A stretch of 64,000 nt of DNA, taken from positions 2,542,001 to 2,606,000 of the forward strand of contig NZ_CP077062.1 in the NCBI RefSeq assembly GCF_019039255.1. The letters are read 5' to 3'. The notes under the pieces are model-generated. The model was not told the origin of the DNA and ran no database searches. It was given only the letters and a program-made list of their open reading frames with translations. Origin of the DNA: Nocardioides panacis (lineage in GTDB: Bacteria; Actinomycetota; Actinomycetes; Propionibacteriales; Nocardioidaceae). Made by a program: the position numbers and the translations under genes. Positions 36,827 through 44,891 of the stretch are shown here, one piece after another; position 1 is the stretch's first letter, and the number at the start of each line of letters is the position of its first letter.

Positions 36827-38251
36827 ATGTTCGCAAACAGCGACGAGATGCTGAAGTACATCGAGGACGAGGGCATCGAGATGGTCGATGTCCGGTTCTG
36901 CGACCTGCCTGGCGTCATGCAGCACTTCACCGTCCCGGTCTCCTCGTTCGACCAGTCGGTCTTCGACGACGGACTGGGCTTCGACGGGTCGTCGATCCGC
37001 GGCTTCCAGGCCATCCACGAGTCGGACATGCAGCTGTTCCCGGACCCGACGACGGCATGGGTCGACCCGTTCCGCAAGGCCAAGACGCTGAACGTGAACT
37101 TCTTCATCCACGACCCGATCACGGGTGAGGCCTACAGCCGGGACCCGCGCAACATCGCGCGCAAGGCGCTGGCCTACCTCAAGAGCACCGGCATCGGCGA
37201 CACGGCGTACTTCGCGCCGGAGGCCGAGTTCTACATCTTCGACTCGGTGAAGTTCGAGACGAAGCAGAACGTCGGCATGTACGAGATCGACTCCGTCGCC
37301 GGCGCCTGGAACACCGGGCGCGACGAGGAGGGCGGCAACAAGGGCTACAAGGTCAAGTACAAGGGCGGCTACTTCCCGGTCGCGCCGACCGACCACTTCG
37401 GCGACATCCGCGACGAGATCGCGATCGAGCTGGAGAAGGCGGGTCTGATCGTCGAGCGCGGCCACCACGAGGTGGGCACCGCCGGCCAGACCGAGATCAA
37501 CTGGCGCTTCGACGAGCTGCTGGCCAGCGCGGACAGCGTCATGAAGTTCAAGTACATCGTCCGCAACGTGGCGCTGCGCAACGGCAAGACCGCGACCTTC
37601 ATGCCGAAGCCGATCTTCGGCGACAACGGCTCGGGCATGCACGTGCACCAGTCGATCTGGAACAACGGCGAGCCGCTGTTCTTCGACGAGACCGGGTACG
37701 CCGGCCTCTCGGACATGGCGCGTTGGTACATCGGCGGCCTGCTCAAGCACGCGCCGTCACTGCTGGCCTTCACGAACCCGACTGTGAACTCCTACCACCG
37801 CCTGGTCCCGGGCTTCGAGGCCCCGGTCAGCCTGGTCTACAGCCAGCGCAACCGCTCGGCCTGCGTGCGGATCCCGATCACCGGGTCGAACCCGAAGGCC
37901 AAGCGCATCGAGTTCCGCTGCCCCGACCCGTCGGCCAACCCCTACCTCGCGTTCGCGGCCCTGCTGCTCGCGGGCGTGGACGGCATCAAGAACAAGATCG
38001 AGCCGCCGGCGCCGATCGACAAGGACATCTACGAGCTGCCGCCGGACGAGAAGGCCGAGGTCGACATGGTGCCCACCTCGCTCAACGCGGTGCTCGACTC
38101 GCTCGAGGCAGACCACGAGTTCCTGCTCGAGGGTGGCGTGTTCACCTCCGACCTGATCGAGACGTGGATCGAGTACAAGCGCGAGATGGAGATCCTGCCG
38201 GTGCAGCTGCGGCCGCACCCGCACGAGTTCGAGCTGTACTACGACCTCTGA
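36827..38251 (+). CDS. glnA: Type I glutamine synthetase GlnA1
   Basis: ATP-dependent amidation of glutamate; dodecameric main ammonium-assimilating enzyme. 474 residues with [29 protein letters not shown], the Glu metal ligands in [34 protein letters not shown] and [20 protein letters not shown]. Tyr402 in [11 protein letters not shown] is the expected adenylylation site, so it should be a GlnE substrate. ATG follows AAGGAGGAC. Upstream double GlnR box and downstream hairpin complete the unit. Confidence 0.97.
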   Translation: MFANSDEMLKYIEDEGIEMVDVRFCDLPGVMQHFTVPVSSFDQSVFDDGLGFDGSSIRGFQAIHESDMQLFPDPTTAWVDPFRKAKTLNVNFFIHDPITGEAYSRDPRNIARKALAYLKSTGIGDTAYFAPEAEFYIFDSVKFETKQNVGMYEIDSVAGAWNTGRDEEGGNKGYKVKYKGGYFPVAPTDHFGDIRDEIAIELEKAGLIVERGHHEVGTAGQTEINWRFDELLASADSVMKFKYIVRNVALRNGKTATFMPKPIFGDNGSGMHVHQSIWNNGEPLFFDETGYAGLSDMARWYIGGLLKHAPSLLAFTNPTVNSYHRLVPGFEAPVSLVYSQRNRSACVRIPITGSNPKAKRIEFRCPDPSANPYLAFAALLLAGVDGIKNKIEPPAPIDKDIYELPPDEKAEVDMVPTSLNAVLDSLEADHEFLLEGGVFTSDLIETWIEYKREMEILPVQLRPHPHEFELYYDL

Positions 38252-38301
38252 GTCGCACCGGACGCGCTGACCTGCGGGGTCTCCGCGTTTCGCGGACCGT
38301 T

Positions 38302-38340
38302 CGCACGAGCCGCCATCGCCTGTCGATGGCGGCTCGTGCG
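38302..38340. terminator. 17-bp stem-loop terminator after glnA1
   Basis: CGCACGAGCCGCCATCG (38302-38318) pairs perfectly with CGATGGCGGCTCGTGCG (38324-38340) around CCTGT. It lies 50 bp after the glnA1 stop and 5 bp before the convergent gene's stop, so it could serve both genes. Confidence 0.85.
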
Positions 38341-38345
38341 CGTCG

Positions 38346-39080
38346 TCAGTCGATCCGCTCCAGGTGCGGCTTGCGCCAGAGGACGACACCCAGCCAGATC
38401 ATCCACACGAGGCTGAGGGCCCACGCCACCAGGATCAGGATCGTGTGCGTGCCGGAGAACCCCTGGGCGCCGACCACCCAGCCCTGCACCAGGTAGGCGG
38501 CCCCCGACCCGGCCATCAGCCACCCGACCGCCGTGGGCACGGGCGTCGCCCGGACCGCCGTGGCGGCGATCCCGAGCAGGACCAGGGCCAGACCCAGCGC
38601 GTAGTCGTGGTAGCTCCGCACGCCCCACTCGAGCCAGCGCACCGCCTCGGCGCTGGCGAAGCGGGCGGGCCTGTCGGTCGCCGAGGCGTGCGCCCACGCG
38701 GCGTCGACCTGCTGGTTGCCGACACCGTCCACCCCCTGCAAGACCGCGTACAGCGCCAGCGCCACCACGGCCAGGACCGCGCCCACCCGGGCAGCGGCGG
38801 CCGCCCCGCCGGCGCGCAGGCCCAGCGCCTGGTGGAAGACGACCAGCCCCGCGACGACGACGACCATCGCCAGGAACTGACCGACGTGCACGCCTTTCCA
38901 GGCGCCGCTCCCGGCATAGGTGGCAAAGATCGCCCGGTGGTCGTTGGCGTGCCCTCCGGCATGGAACTGGGTCACCAGGACGTACGCCAGCTGCCCGACC
39001 AGGAGCAGCGTCGCGGACAGTTGAAGTGCTCCTCGGTCGGTACGGCGGCTCGTGCGCTGGACGCGCTGCTCGACGGACAT
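38346..39080 (-). CDS. Hypothetical multi-pass membrane protein
   Basis: 244 residues, six to seven hydrophobic helices: LSATLLLVGQLAYVLVTQFH, FLAMVVVVAGLVVFHQALGL, ARVGAVLAVVALALYAVLQG, LGLALVLLGIAATAV, and TILILVAWALSLVWMIWLGV near the end. A His-rich loop GGHANDHRAIFATYAGSG follows helix 1. The pattern resembles DUF4386-like proteins, but I cannot confirm the family. ATG at 39080 has GGGAGGGC upstream on the minus strand. It opens the less conserved stretch between glnA1 and glnE. Confidence 0.78.
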   Translation of the reverse strand: MSVEQRVQRTSRRTDRGALQLSATLLLVGQLAYVLVTQFHAGGHANDHRAIFATYAGSGAWKGVHVGQFLAMVVVVAGLVVFHQALGLRAGGAAAAARVGAVLAVVALALYAVLQGVDGVGNQQVDAAWAHASATDRPARFASAEAVRWLEWGVRSYHDYALGLALVLLGIAATAVRATPVPTAVGWLMAGSGAAYLVQGWVVGAQGFSGTHTILILVAWALSLVWMIWLGVVLWRKPHLERID

Positions 39081-39351
39081 CGACGGCCCTCCCGTGGTGG
39101 TGCTGCAGTTGAGGCGCCGCGAGACCCAGCCCTCTGCCCGGCGACGAACGCCACGTGGCTCGGCCTCGGCGGCTCCTCCCAGACGATCCCCTGGCGTCCG
39201 GGCTTGTCAAGGCTGCCCGGCCGCTTCCGGCCGTCGCGAGGACCCGGGGTGCGGCACTCCTCCGCGCTCCCCCTCCCCTGCGCCTGCGGGCGTCTGGATG
39301 ATGTCGGGGGCCCGGCGTAGCGTGAGCCGGATCCGGCCTAGGGAGGGCATC

Positions 39352-39780
39352 ATGGCGAACCTCGTCGTGCACTTCGAGATACACGCGTCCGAGCCGCAGC
39401 GGCTCATCGACTTCTACTCCGAGCTGCTCGGGTGGAAGTTCACGCAGTTCGGCGACATGGCCTACTGGTCCATCGACACCGGCGAGGGTGCCGTCACGAT
39501 GGACGCTCCGGGTCGCGGGATCAACGGGGGCCTCACCCAGCGTCAGGGCCCGGCCCCGCAGCCCGGAGCCCCGGTGAACGGCTCCGACTTCGTCGTCGGC
39601 GTCGACGGCAGCGTCGACGAGCTGTTCGCGAAGGGTCTGGGTCTCGGCGGCACCGAGGCGCTCCCTCTGACGGACATGCCGGGCATCGGTCGCGTGGGCT
39701 ACCTCCTCGACCCCGACGGCAACGTGTTCGGGCTGATCTCGCCGGTGCTCTCCGACGGCACGGACGTGATGACCGGGTGA
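39352..39780 (+). CDS. VOC family (glyoxalase/bleomycin resistance-like) protein
   Basis: 142-residue single-copy vicinal oxygen chelate fold. VVHFEIHASEPQRLIDFYSE at the N-terminus and RVGYLLDPDGNVFGLISP at the end provide the usual betaalphabetabetabeta modules and putative metal residues. Substrate unknown. ATG at 39352 is preceded by GGGAGGGC; TAGCGT at 39318-39323 is a candidate -10. Confidence 0.85.
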   Translation: MANLVVHFEIHASEPQRLIDFYSELLGWKFTQFGDMAYWSIDTGEGAVTMDAPGRGINGGLTQRQGPAPQPGAPVNGSDFVVGVDGSVDELFAKGLGLGGTEALPLTDMPGIGRVGYLLDPDGNVFGLISPVLSDGTDVMTG

Positions 39781-39784
39781 CGTC

Positions 39785-40004
39785 GTGCTCGTCCTCGCGC
39801 TCCTGCTCCTCGCTGCCGCTGCCGCTGCCGGTGCTCACCGGGCTCGGAGCACGCCGGCGTGGCCTGGCGATCCCGCTGGCGGCGCTGACCGGGCTCTGCT
39901 TCCCCGTGACCTGGACGGTGTAATACCTGCGGGACGAGCACCTCTACCGTCGGTGGCCACCGCGGGCCGCGGCGGGGAACCGGGACAGATCACGAGACAG
40001 GTAG
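39785..40004 (+). pseudogene. Remnant of a small membrane protein gene
   Basis: From GTG 39785 the frame gives a hydrophobic start VLVLALLLLAAAAAAGAHRA. The next frame then continues with ARRRGLAIPLAALTGLCFPV and TWTV, meets TAA at 39920-39922, and goes on as YLRDEHLYRRWPPRAAAG to TAG at 40002-40004. Together this resembles the small actinobacterial membrane proteins that carry a PVTW(V)xWYLRDE motif, with one frame change and a stop where a Trp codon would be expected. Decay or sequence error cannot be separated here. Confidence 0.4.
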
Positions 40005-40082
40005 CAGCACCCCACCCAGGCGGCGTCGGGGTCGCCGCAGGACGCTCGCCTGCTCCCTCGTGGCCGCTTATCGTTGTCTTGC

Positions 40083-40676
40083 ATGAGCGTGCGGACGAGC
40101 GCCGCCCTGGTGCGGCTCGCGGGCTGGACGGCGGCGCTGGGGTCGGTCGGCTACTTCCTCAGTGACCTGATCGAGGCCGTGCAGGGCGGCTTCAGCACCG
40201 GACAGCTCTGGCTCACGCTCGCCGCCGAGGCGGTCGTTCCGGTCTTCGTGGTCGGACTCGCACTCGCCCGGTGGCCCCGGCTGGGCCGGCTCGGGCTCGT
40301 CGGCGCAGCGGTGTACGCGTACGCATTCGTCTACTTCACCGGCACGGTGATCTACGCCCTGGTCCACCACACCGCGGACTTCGCGGCGCTCAGCGACGAG
40401 CTCGGCGTCTGGATGACCGTCCACGGCGGGCTGATGCTGCTCGGTGCGCTCGGCCTCGGCTCCGCCGTCCTCCGGTCCGGGGTCTACCCGCGCTGGACCG
40501 GGGTGGCCCTGGTCGTCGGCGTCGCCCTCGTCGCGGTGGGGCTGCCCGGCCCGGCCGGCCTCCTCGCGGCCGGCATCCGGGACCTGGCCTTCGCCGGCAT
40601 GGGGCTGGCGCTGCTCACGAACGACGAGTACGACGTCAGAGCGGGCGGAACCGCAGCGCAGACCACACGCCGTTGA
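40083..40676 (+). CDS. Hypothetical membrane protein
   Basis: 197 residues with about six hydrophobic segments (LVRLAGWTAALGSVGYFLSD, LTLAAEAVVPVFVVGLALAR, LGLVGAAVYAYAFVYFTGTV, VHGGLMLLGALGLGSAVLR, GVALVVGVALVAVGLPGPAG). Not recognised; resembles DUF4386-type small membrane proteins. ATG at 40083, with TATCGT at 40069-40074 as a possible -10. The 3' end overlaps the convergent DUF3052-like gene by 41 bp. Confidence 0.75.
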   Translation: MSVRTSAALVRLAGWTAALGSVGYFLSDLIEAVQGGFSTGQLWLTLAAEAVVPVFVVGLALARWPRLGRLGLVGAAVYAYAFVYFTGTVIYALVHHTADFAALSDELGVWMTVHGGLMLLGALGLGSAVLRSGVYPRWTGVALVVGVALVAVGLPGPAGLLAAGIRDLAFAGMGLALLTNDEYDVRAGGTAAQTTRR

Positions 40677-41004
40677 TCGAGACGGACCGGACCGGCCGGG
40701 CGCCGCGGATCTCCACCAGCCCCGCCAGCACGTCGCGGTTCAGGTCGGTGCCGAGCTGGCGGGCCTTCGGGTAGGCGATCCACGCGAGGCGGTCCTCCCG
40801 GGCGGCGCTGATCGCCGGCCCGGCGACGTCGTCGAGATCGGCGGCCCGGACGAGGAAGCTGACGACCGCACGTGCCTGTGCCGCGTCCGCGGGATCGCTC
40901 ACCACGACGCAGTCGCCCGAGATCTCGAGGTCGACGTCGGCCGGGGCGCCCAGCACGACCACCGTCGACGCGTCCGGGATCTGCATCTTGCGGGCGACCG
41001 TCAC
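40636..41004 (-). CDS. DUF3052-like small protein
   Basis: 122 residues, no membrane segment. The C-terminal half RLAWIAYPKARQLGTDLNRD and INGVWSALRFRPL strongly resembles the DUF3052 pattern (WVAYPK...DLNRD...WSALRF). The N-terminal half includes VVVLGAPADVDLEI and AQARAVVSFLVRAADLDDVA. Function unknown. Overlaps the convergent upstream gene by 41 bp, which is unusual and could mean that one of the two reading ends is wrong. Confidence 0.78.
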   Translation of the reverse strand: MTVARKMQIPDASTVVVLGAPADVDLEISGDCVVVSDPADAAQARAVVSFLVRAADLDDVAGPAISAAREDRLAWIAYPKARQLGTDLNRDVLAGLVEIRGARPVRSVSINGVWSALRFRPL

Positions 41005-41066
41005 GACCGCAGGCTAGTCGTCGGGCGGCGCCCGCCACCCGGCGGGCGGGTCCGCGTGCACCGGTG

Positions 41067-41627
41067 TCAGTAGCCGCCGCCCTGAGGGAGACCCTGGGTG
41101 CCGACGTACCAGACGGCCGAGGTCAGCACGGTCACGACGAGCAGCGTGAACAGCGTGCCGCCGGCGACCGGCACCATCCACCGCGGCGCCGCTGCGGCGT
41201 GCAGCCCCACGACCTTCACCACGAACGCGCCGTACACCAGGCAGCCGGCCAGCGAGTGCAGCAGCACGCGACCGGTGTAGGACTCGAAACCGATCGACCA
41301 CAGGCAGTGGTAGGCCACCGGCAGGCTCACGACGAGGGCGACCAGGCCGAGCGTGCGGTGCACCAGGCCGATGCGCGCGGGCGCCGGGCGACCGAGACGG
41401 CCGTACATCCACAGCGCGGTGACCAGCTGGGCCAGCACGAGCACCCCGGTGACGAGCGCCAGCCAGACCTTCATCTGGATCATGGTGTCGAAGCCGAACA
41501 GCGCGATGGCGCCTCCGGTCGGGGTGTGCACCTTGGCGTAGACGCCGAGCGCCACGGAGAGCAGGGCACCGGCGGTCACCCCCACCAGCACGACGCGGCC
41601 GCCTCGGGCATCAGTGCGCACGTCCAT
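41067..41627 (-). CDS. DUF6529-like membrane protein
   Basis: 186 residues with about five hydrophobic helices: VLVGVTAGALLSVALGVYAK, MKVWLALVTGVLVLAQLVTA, LGLVALVVSLPVAYHCLWSI, RVLLHSLAGCLVYGAFVVKV and LFTLLVVTVLTSAVWYVG. Conserved-looking His residues in LVHRTLGL, AYHCLW, LLHSLAG and GLHAAAA, on consecutive helices, suggest a haem-binding cytochrome b561-like layout; this is inference. ATG at 41627. Confidence 0.75.
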   Translation of the reverse strand: MDVRTDARGGRVVLVGVTAGALLSVALGVYAKVHTPTGGAIALFGFDTMIQMKVWLALVTGVLVLAQLVTALWMYGRLGRPAPARIGLVHRTLGLVALVVSLPVAYHCLWSIGFESYTGRVLLHSLAGCLVYGAFVVKVVGLHAAAAPRWMVPVAGGTLFTLLVVTVLTSAVWYVGTQGLPQGGGY

Positions 41628-41721
41628 ACCCGCGATGCTGCGCGCCCCGGGGTGACCGTGTCGATGGCCCGGACGGGCTCTGCCGGTGCCCCTGGGTGGG
41701 TGCGGCCCCGCGGCTGACCGG

Positions 41722-41988
41722 TCAGGCGCCGCCGGCCTGCGGGGTCGACGGGGTCGACGGGGTCTGGAACGGCAGCGTCTCCTCGGCCGGCATCAGGATC
41801 CACAGGATCGGGTAGACCAGGATCTGGCTGCCGGGGATGACCATGAGCAGCAGCACGAACAGCAGCCGCGCGACCCACGGCGTGACACCGAACCGTCGCC
41901 CGAGGCCCGCGCAGACACCGCCCAGGACCCGTCCGTCCCGCGGCCGGACCAGGCCCTGCTGGGCGAAGCTCTGGTGGATGTCGTTCAT
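41722..41988 (-). CDS. PspC domain-containing protein
   Basis: 88-residue protein with a single PspC domain: LVRPRDGRVLGGVCAGLGRR, RFGVTPWVARLLFVLLLMVI, then the second hydrophobic half ILVYPILWILMPAEE and a Pro/Thr tail. PspC domains sense envelope stress or anchor regulators; here it stands alone, 36 kb from the pspA operon. ATG at 41986-41988, preceded by AAGGGC; a longer frame to 42042 looks non-coding. Confidence 0.88.
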   Translation of the reverse strand: MNDIHQSFAQQGLVRPRDGRVLGGVCAGLGRRFGVTPWVARLLFVLLLMVIPGSQILVYPILWILMPAEETLPFQTPSTPSTPQAGGA

Positions 41989-42205
41989 GGTGGTGCCCTT
42001 CCTTCGAGTCGGTGTCAGGGCGTCTCCCTGGCACTCCACCACTCTGCGCCGAGGTGGGGCCCGCGCACATCAGGTGCAGCCCTGACCCGACCCCGAGGCC
42101 CGGGGACCGCTTCGGTCACACTCCCCTGCGCTGCCGGACATTGCCTCGCCGAGGCACCGGAAATGACGCGACATATGCCGTCCGGACCCGGAGAATCCCC
42201 GGGTG

Positions 42206-43568
42206 ATGTTCGCCGCCCTCCTCCGCCACGCACGGCCCCCGTCACCTCTGGCCGGGCGGCTCTCCGCCCAGTCGCTGCTCTTCGCCCTGGGCGAGGGCAC
42301 CTTCCTGACCGGCTCGGCGGTGTTCTTCACCCAGATCGTCGGGCTGTCCGCCGCCCAGGTCGGCCTCGGCCTGACCTGCGCGGGGATCGCCGCGTTCCTG
42401 GCGGCGCTACCGATGGGCAGGCTGGTCGACCAGTTCGGACCGAAGAAGATGTGGGCCGTCAGCGCGACCGGCCAGGCGGCGATGTTCGCGGTGTGGCCCT
42501 TCATCACCGGCTTCCACGGCTACGTCGCGATGGCGGTCGGCATGGAGGTCATCGGCGCCCTCGGCGGGGCCGCGTTCGGCGCGTACACGATCGACGTACT
42601 GCCGGCCGGTGAGCGGGTGAGGTCCCGGGCGTACATGTACTCCGCGCTCAACCTCGGCTTCACCGTCGGTTCGATGGTCGGGGGGTTCGCGCTGGCGTTC
42701 AGGTCCAACGACGTCCTCCATGCGCTGCCCTGGTTCACGGCCGTGGCCTTCCTGGTCAACGCCGCCGCCATCAGCCGCCTGCCGCGGGCCCCGCACGACG
42801 AGCGCACCCCGGAGGAGCGCCGAGTGAAGGTGGCCGGGCCCGGACCACTGCGCAACCCCGGCTGGCTCCTCACCACCTTCTTCGTCGGCGTGTTCTGGAC
42901 CAACCAGGTGCTGCTCAACGTGGTGATCCCCCCTGTGGCTGGTCGAGGAGACCGACGCCCCGCGGGTGCTGCTCGCCTTCCTGTTCGGCACCAACACGGT
43001 GATGTGCATCTTCCTGCCGATGGTGGCGGCTCGCGGAGTCCATGGCGTGCCGACCGCGCTGAGGGCGGTCCGAGTGTCGTCGACGTTCTTCGTGATCTCC
43101 TGCGTGATCACGCTGGCGACCCACGACACGGTCGGATGGGTCACGATCGCCCTGGTCTGGCTGGGGCACGTCACCGTGACCGGGGCCGAGCTGTACCTCT
43201 CGGCCGCCAGCTGGACGTTCGAGGCCGAGCTGATGGACCCCCGCCAGCGAGGCGCCTACCAGGGGGCCGCCGGTCTCAGCAGCACTCTCGGCAAGGTGTG
43301 GGCGCCGGCGGTGTTCACCTTCCTCGCCATGAACTGGGGTGCCACCGGCTGGTTGCTGATCGCCGGCGTCATCGTGGTGGCCACCATCGGGGTGCACCCC
43401 TCGAGCCGGATGGCGCGAAGGTTCCTCGAGCACCACGTCCCGGCCGACGTGCTGGCCGACGCCCGCGCCTCCAGCGCCGACGCCGAGGACGGCATCGCGG
43501 TCGGGCCGCCCTCGCTCATCGATACCGATGGTCCGGTGCCCGACCCGGCGTCCGGTCCGCTCCGCTGA
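42206..43568 (+). pseudogene. MFS transporter, frame broken by one extra base
   Basis: Major facilitator of about 454 residues if repaired. Frame 1: helices with QSLLFALGEGTFLTGSAVFF, VGLGLTCAGIAAFLAALPMG, the loop 2-3 signature GRLVDQFGPKKMWAVSATG, and SRAYMYSALNLGFTVGSMVG. Frame 2: VLLAFLFGTNTVMCIFLPMV, FFVISCVITLATHDTVGWVT, MDPRQRGAYQGAAGLSSTLG and the last helices. The join is the six-C run 42928-42933; five C give LNVVIPLWLVEETDAPRV. The span from GTG 42203 or ATG 42206 is 3n+1. Substrate unknown. Probably an intact gene with an assembly error. Confidence 0.88.
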
Positions 43569-43644
43569 CTCGGGGACTCCGCGACCACCCCCTCATCCGC
43601 TCGGGGCGATGCAGGTGGCCGGGACCCCGACGAGCATCGCTGCC

Positions 43645-44052
43645 ATGAACAGGACCCGCCGCGCACTCGCCTCCTCCGTCCTCCTCGGCTCGATGACGCT
43701 CGGGCTCAGCGCCTGCGGGCAGGGCAGCCCGGCCGTCTGCGCCGACATGGACCAGCTGCGCCGGTCGGTGGCGAGCCTCAAGGACATCCAGCTGGACCAG
43801 GGCGCCCTGAGCGAGCTGTCCTCCCGGTTGAAGACCATCCAGACCGACGCCCGCCAGCTCCAGGCGGACGCGTCGAAGGAGTTCGCCGACGAGACGGCGG
43901 CGGTCACGAAGGCAGGCGACGCGCTGGGGGTCGGCATCGACCAGGCCATGGCGAACCCGTCGATCGCCACGCTGAGCGCCCTCAAGCCCCAGGTCACCGC
44001 GCTCGGGACGGCGCTGGGCAACCTGTCGGACGCACTGAGCAGCACCTGCTGA
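43645..44052 (+). CDS. Hypothetical lipoprotein
   Basis: 135 residues. Signal peptide MNRTRRALASSVLLGSMTLG and lipobox LSAC with lipidated Cys24. The mature part is a helical Ala/Leu-rich segment (LRRSVASLKDIQLDQGALSE, then LKTIQTDARQLQADASKEFA) ending SSTC; Cys35 and the terminal Cys135 might pair. Not recognised; likely a small extracytoplasmic coiled-coil lipoprotein. Confidence 0.8.
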   Translation: MNRTRRALASSVLLGSMTLGLSACGQGSPAVCADMDQLRRSVASLKDIQLDQGALSELSSRLKTIQTDARQLQADASKEFADETAAVTKAGDALGVGIDQAMANPSIATLSALKPQVTALGTALGNLSDALSSTC

Positions 44053-44055
44053 GGG

Positions 44056-44607
44056 TCACTGCCCGTCGCTGCTGCTCGGTCCCGGTGAGACCTCGTGCTC
44101 CGAGCCGGAGACGAACACCTCGACCGTCACCGGACCGGCCTCCTCGAAGCGGAAGGTCACGGGCACGAAGGTACGGCGGCGCAGCTCGCGCTTGAGGCCG
44201 ACCAGCTCGAGGTGCAGCCCGTCGACGTGCTGCATCGCGACCACACCGGAGGCCGATAGGCGGATGCCGATCCTCTGCGCGGGCGGCTGGTGGCCGGTCC
44301 GCTGGACGACCGAACGGGAGTCGACCGAGGAGACCGCGACCAGGTGGTCGGGGGCCCCGTCGTTGGCCAGGGTCAGGAGCAGTGGGCTGTTGCTGCCCTT
44401 GGCGTGCACCCCGGCGGGGCGTTCGATGTGCACCCCGACCAGGCGGACGTCGCCCACCCGGGCACTCACGCTGTCGCGCCGCACCGGCTCGTCGACCCGC
44501 TTGGCGCGCAGCTCGGCGTGGGTGGGCTTCGACTCGCCGCAGGAGCCGACCACGAGGGCCAGCAGGACCGCGAGGCAGGCCGCCACCAGGCGGGAGCGCA
44601 TCGCCAT
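44056..44607 (-). CDS. Lipoprotein with PCu(A)C-like fold
   Basis: 183 residues with lipobox VVGSC (Cys23). The C-terminal half VVAMQHVDGLHLELVGLKRE and PVTFRFEEAGPVTVEVFV follows the periplasmic copper chaperone PCu(A)C pattern (HxMxxGLK...LTFE.AG.V.V). The Met of the usual HLML is replaced (HLEL), so copper binding is doubtful. ATG 44605-44607 chosen; GTG 44610 and ATG 44601 are alternatives. Its stop is 4 bp from the stop of the convergent lipoprotein gene. Confidence 0.7.
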   Translation of the reverse strand: MAMRSRLVAACLAVLLALVVGSCGESKPTHAELRAKRVDEPVRRDSVSARVGDVRLVGVHIERPAGVHAKGSNSPLLLTLANDGAPDHLVAVSSVDSRSVVQRTGHQPPAQRIGIRLSASGVVAMQHVDGLHLELVGLKRELRRRTFVPVTFRFEEAGPVTVEVFVSGSEHEVSPGPSSSDGQ

Positions 44608-44891
44608 CACCCTTCCTCAGACGTCGACCGGCGCGCGCAGGAGACCCCGCTCGTCGGTCCCGGGGTGGGGCCGAGGTCCGGTGCCGCACGAACAGCCAGC
44701 CTTGACGGCTCCCGGACCCGAGGCATCACCCCCTCGGGACGAGGCCGTCCCGGAGTACCCGTCGAAGTCGTACGGTCTGCGCGGACTGTCCTGAAATCGT
44801 CGCCCCGTCTGACACTTTCGACCTATGGACTCACCGGCGGGGGCGAGCCCACTCTCGTGGAGGAAGTCGGGGCACGGAGGGGGCAATTCAG

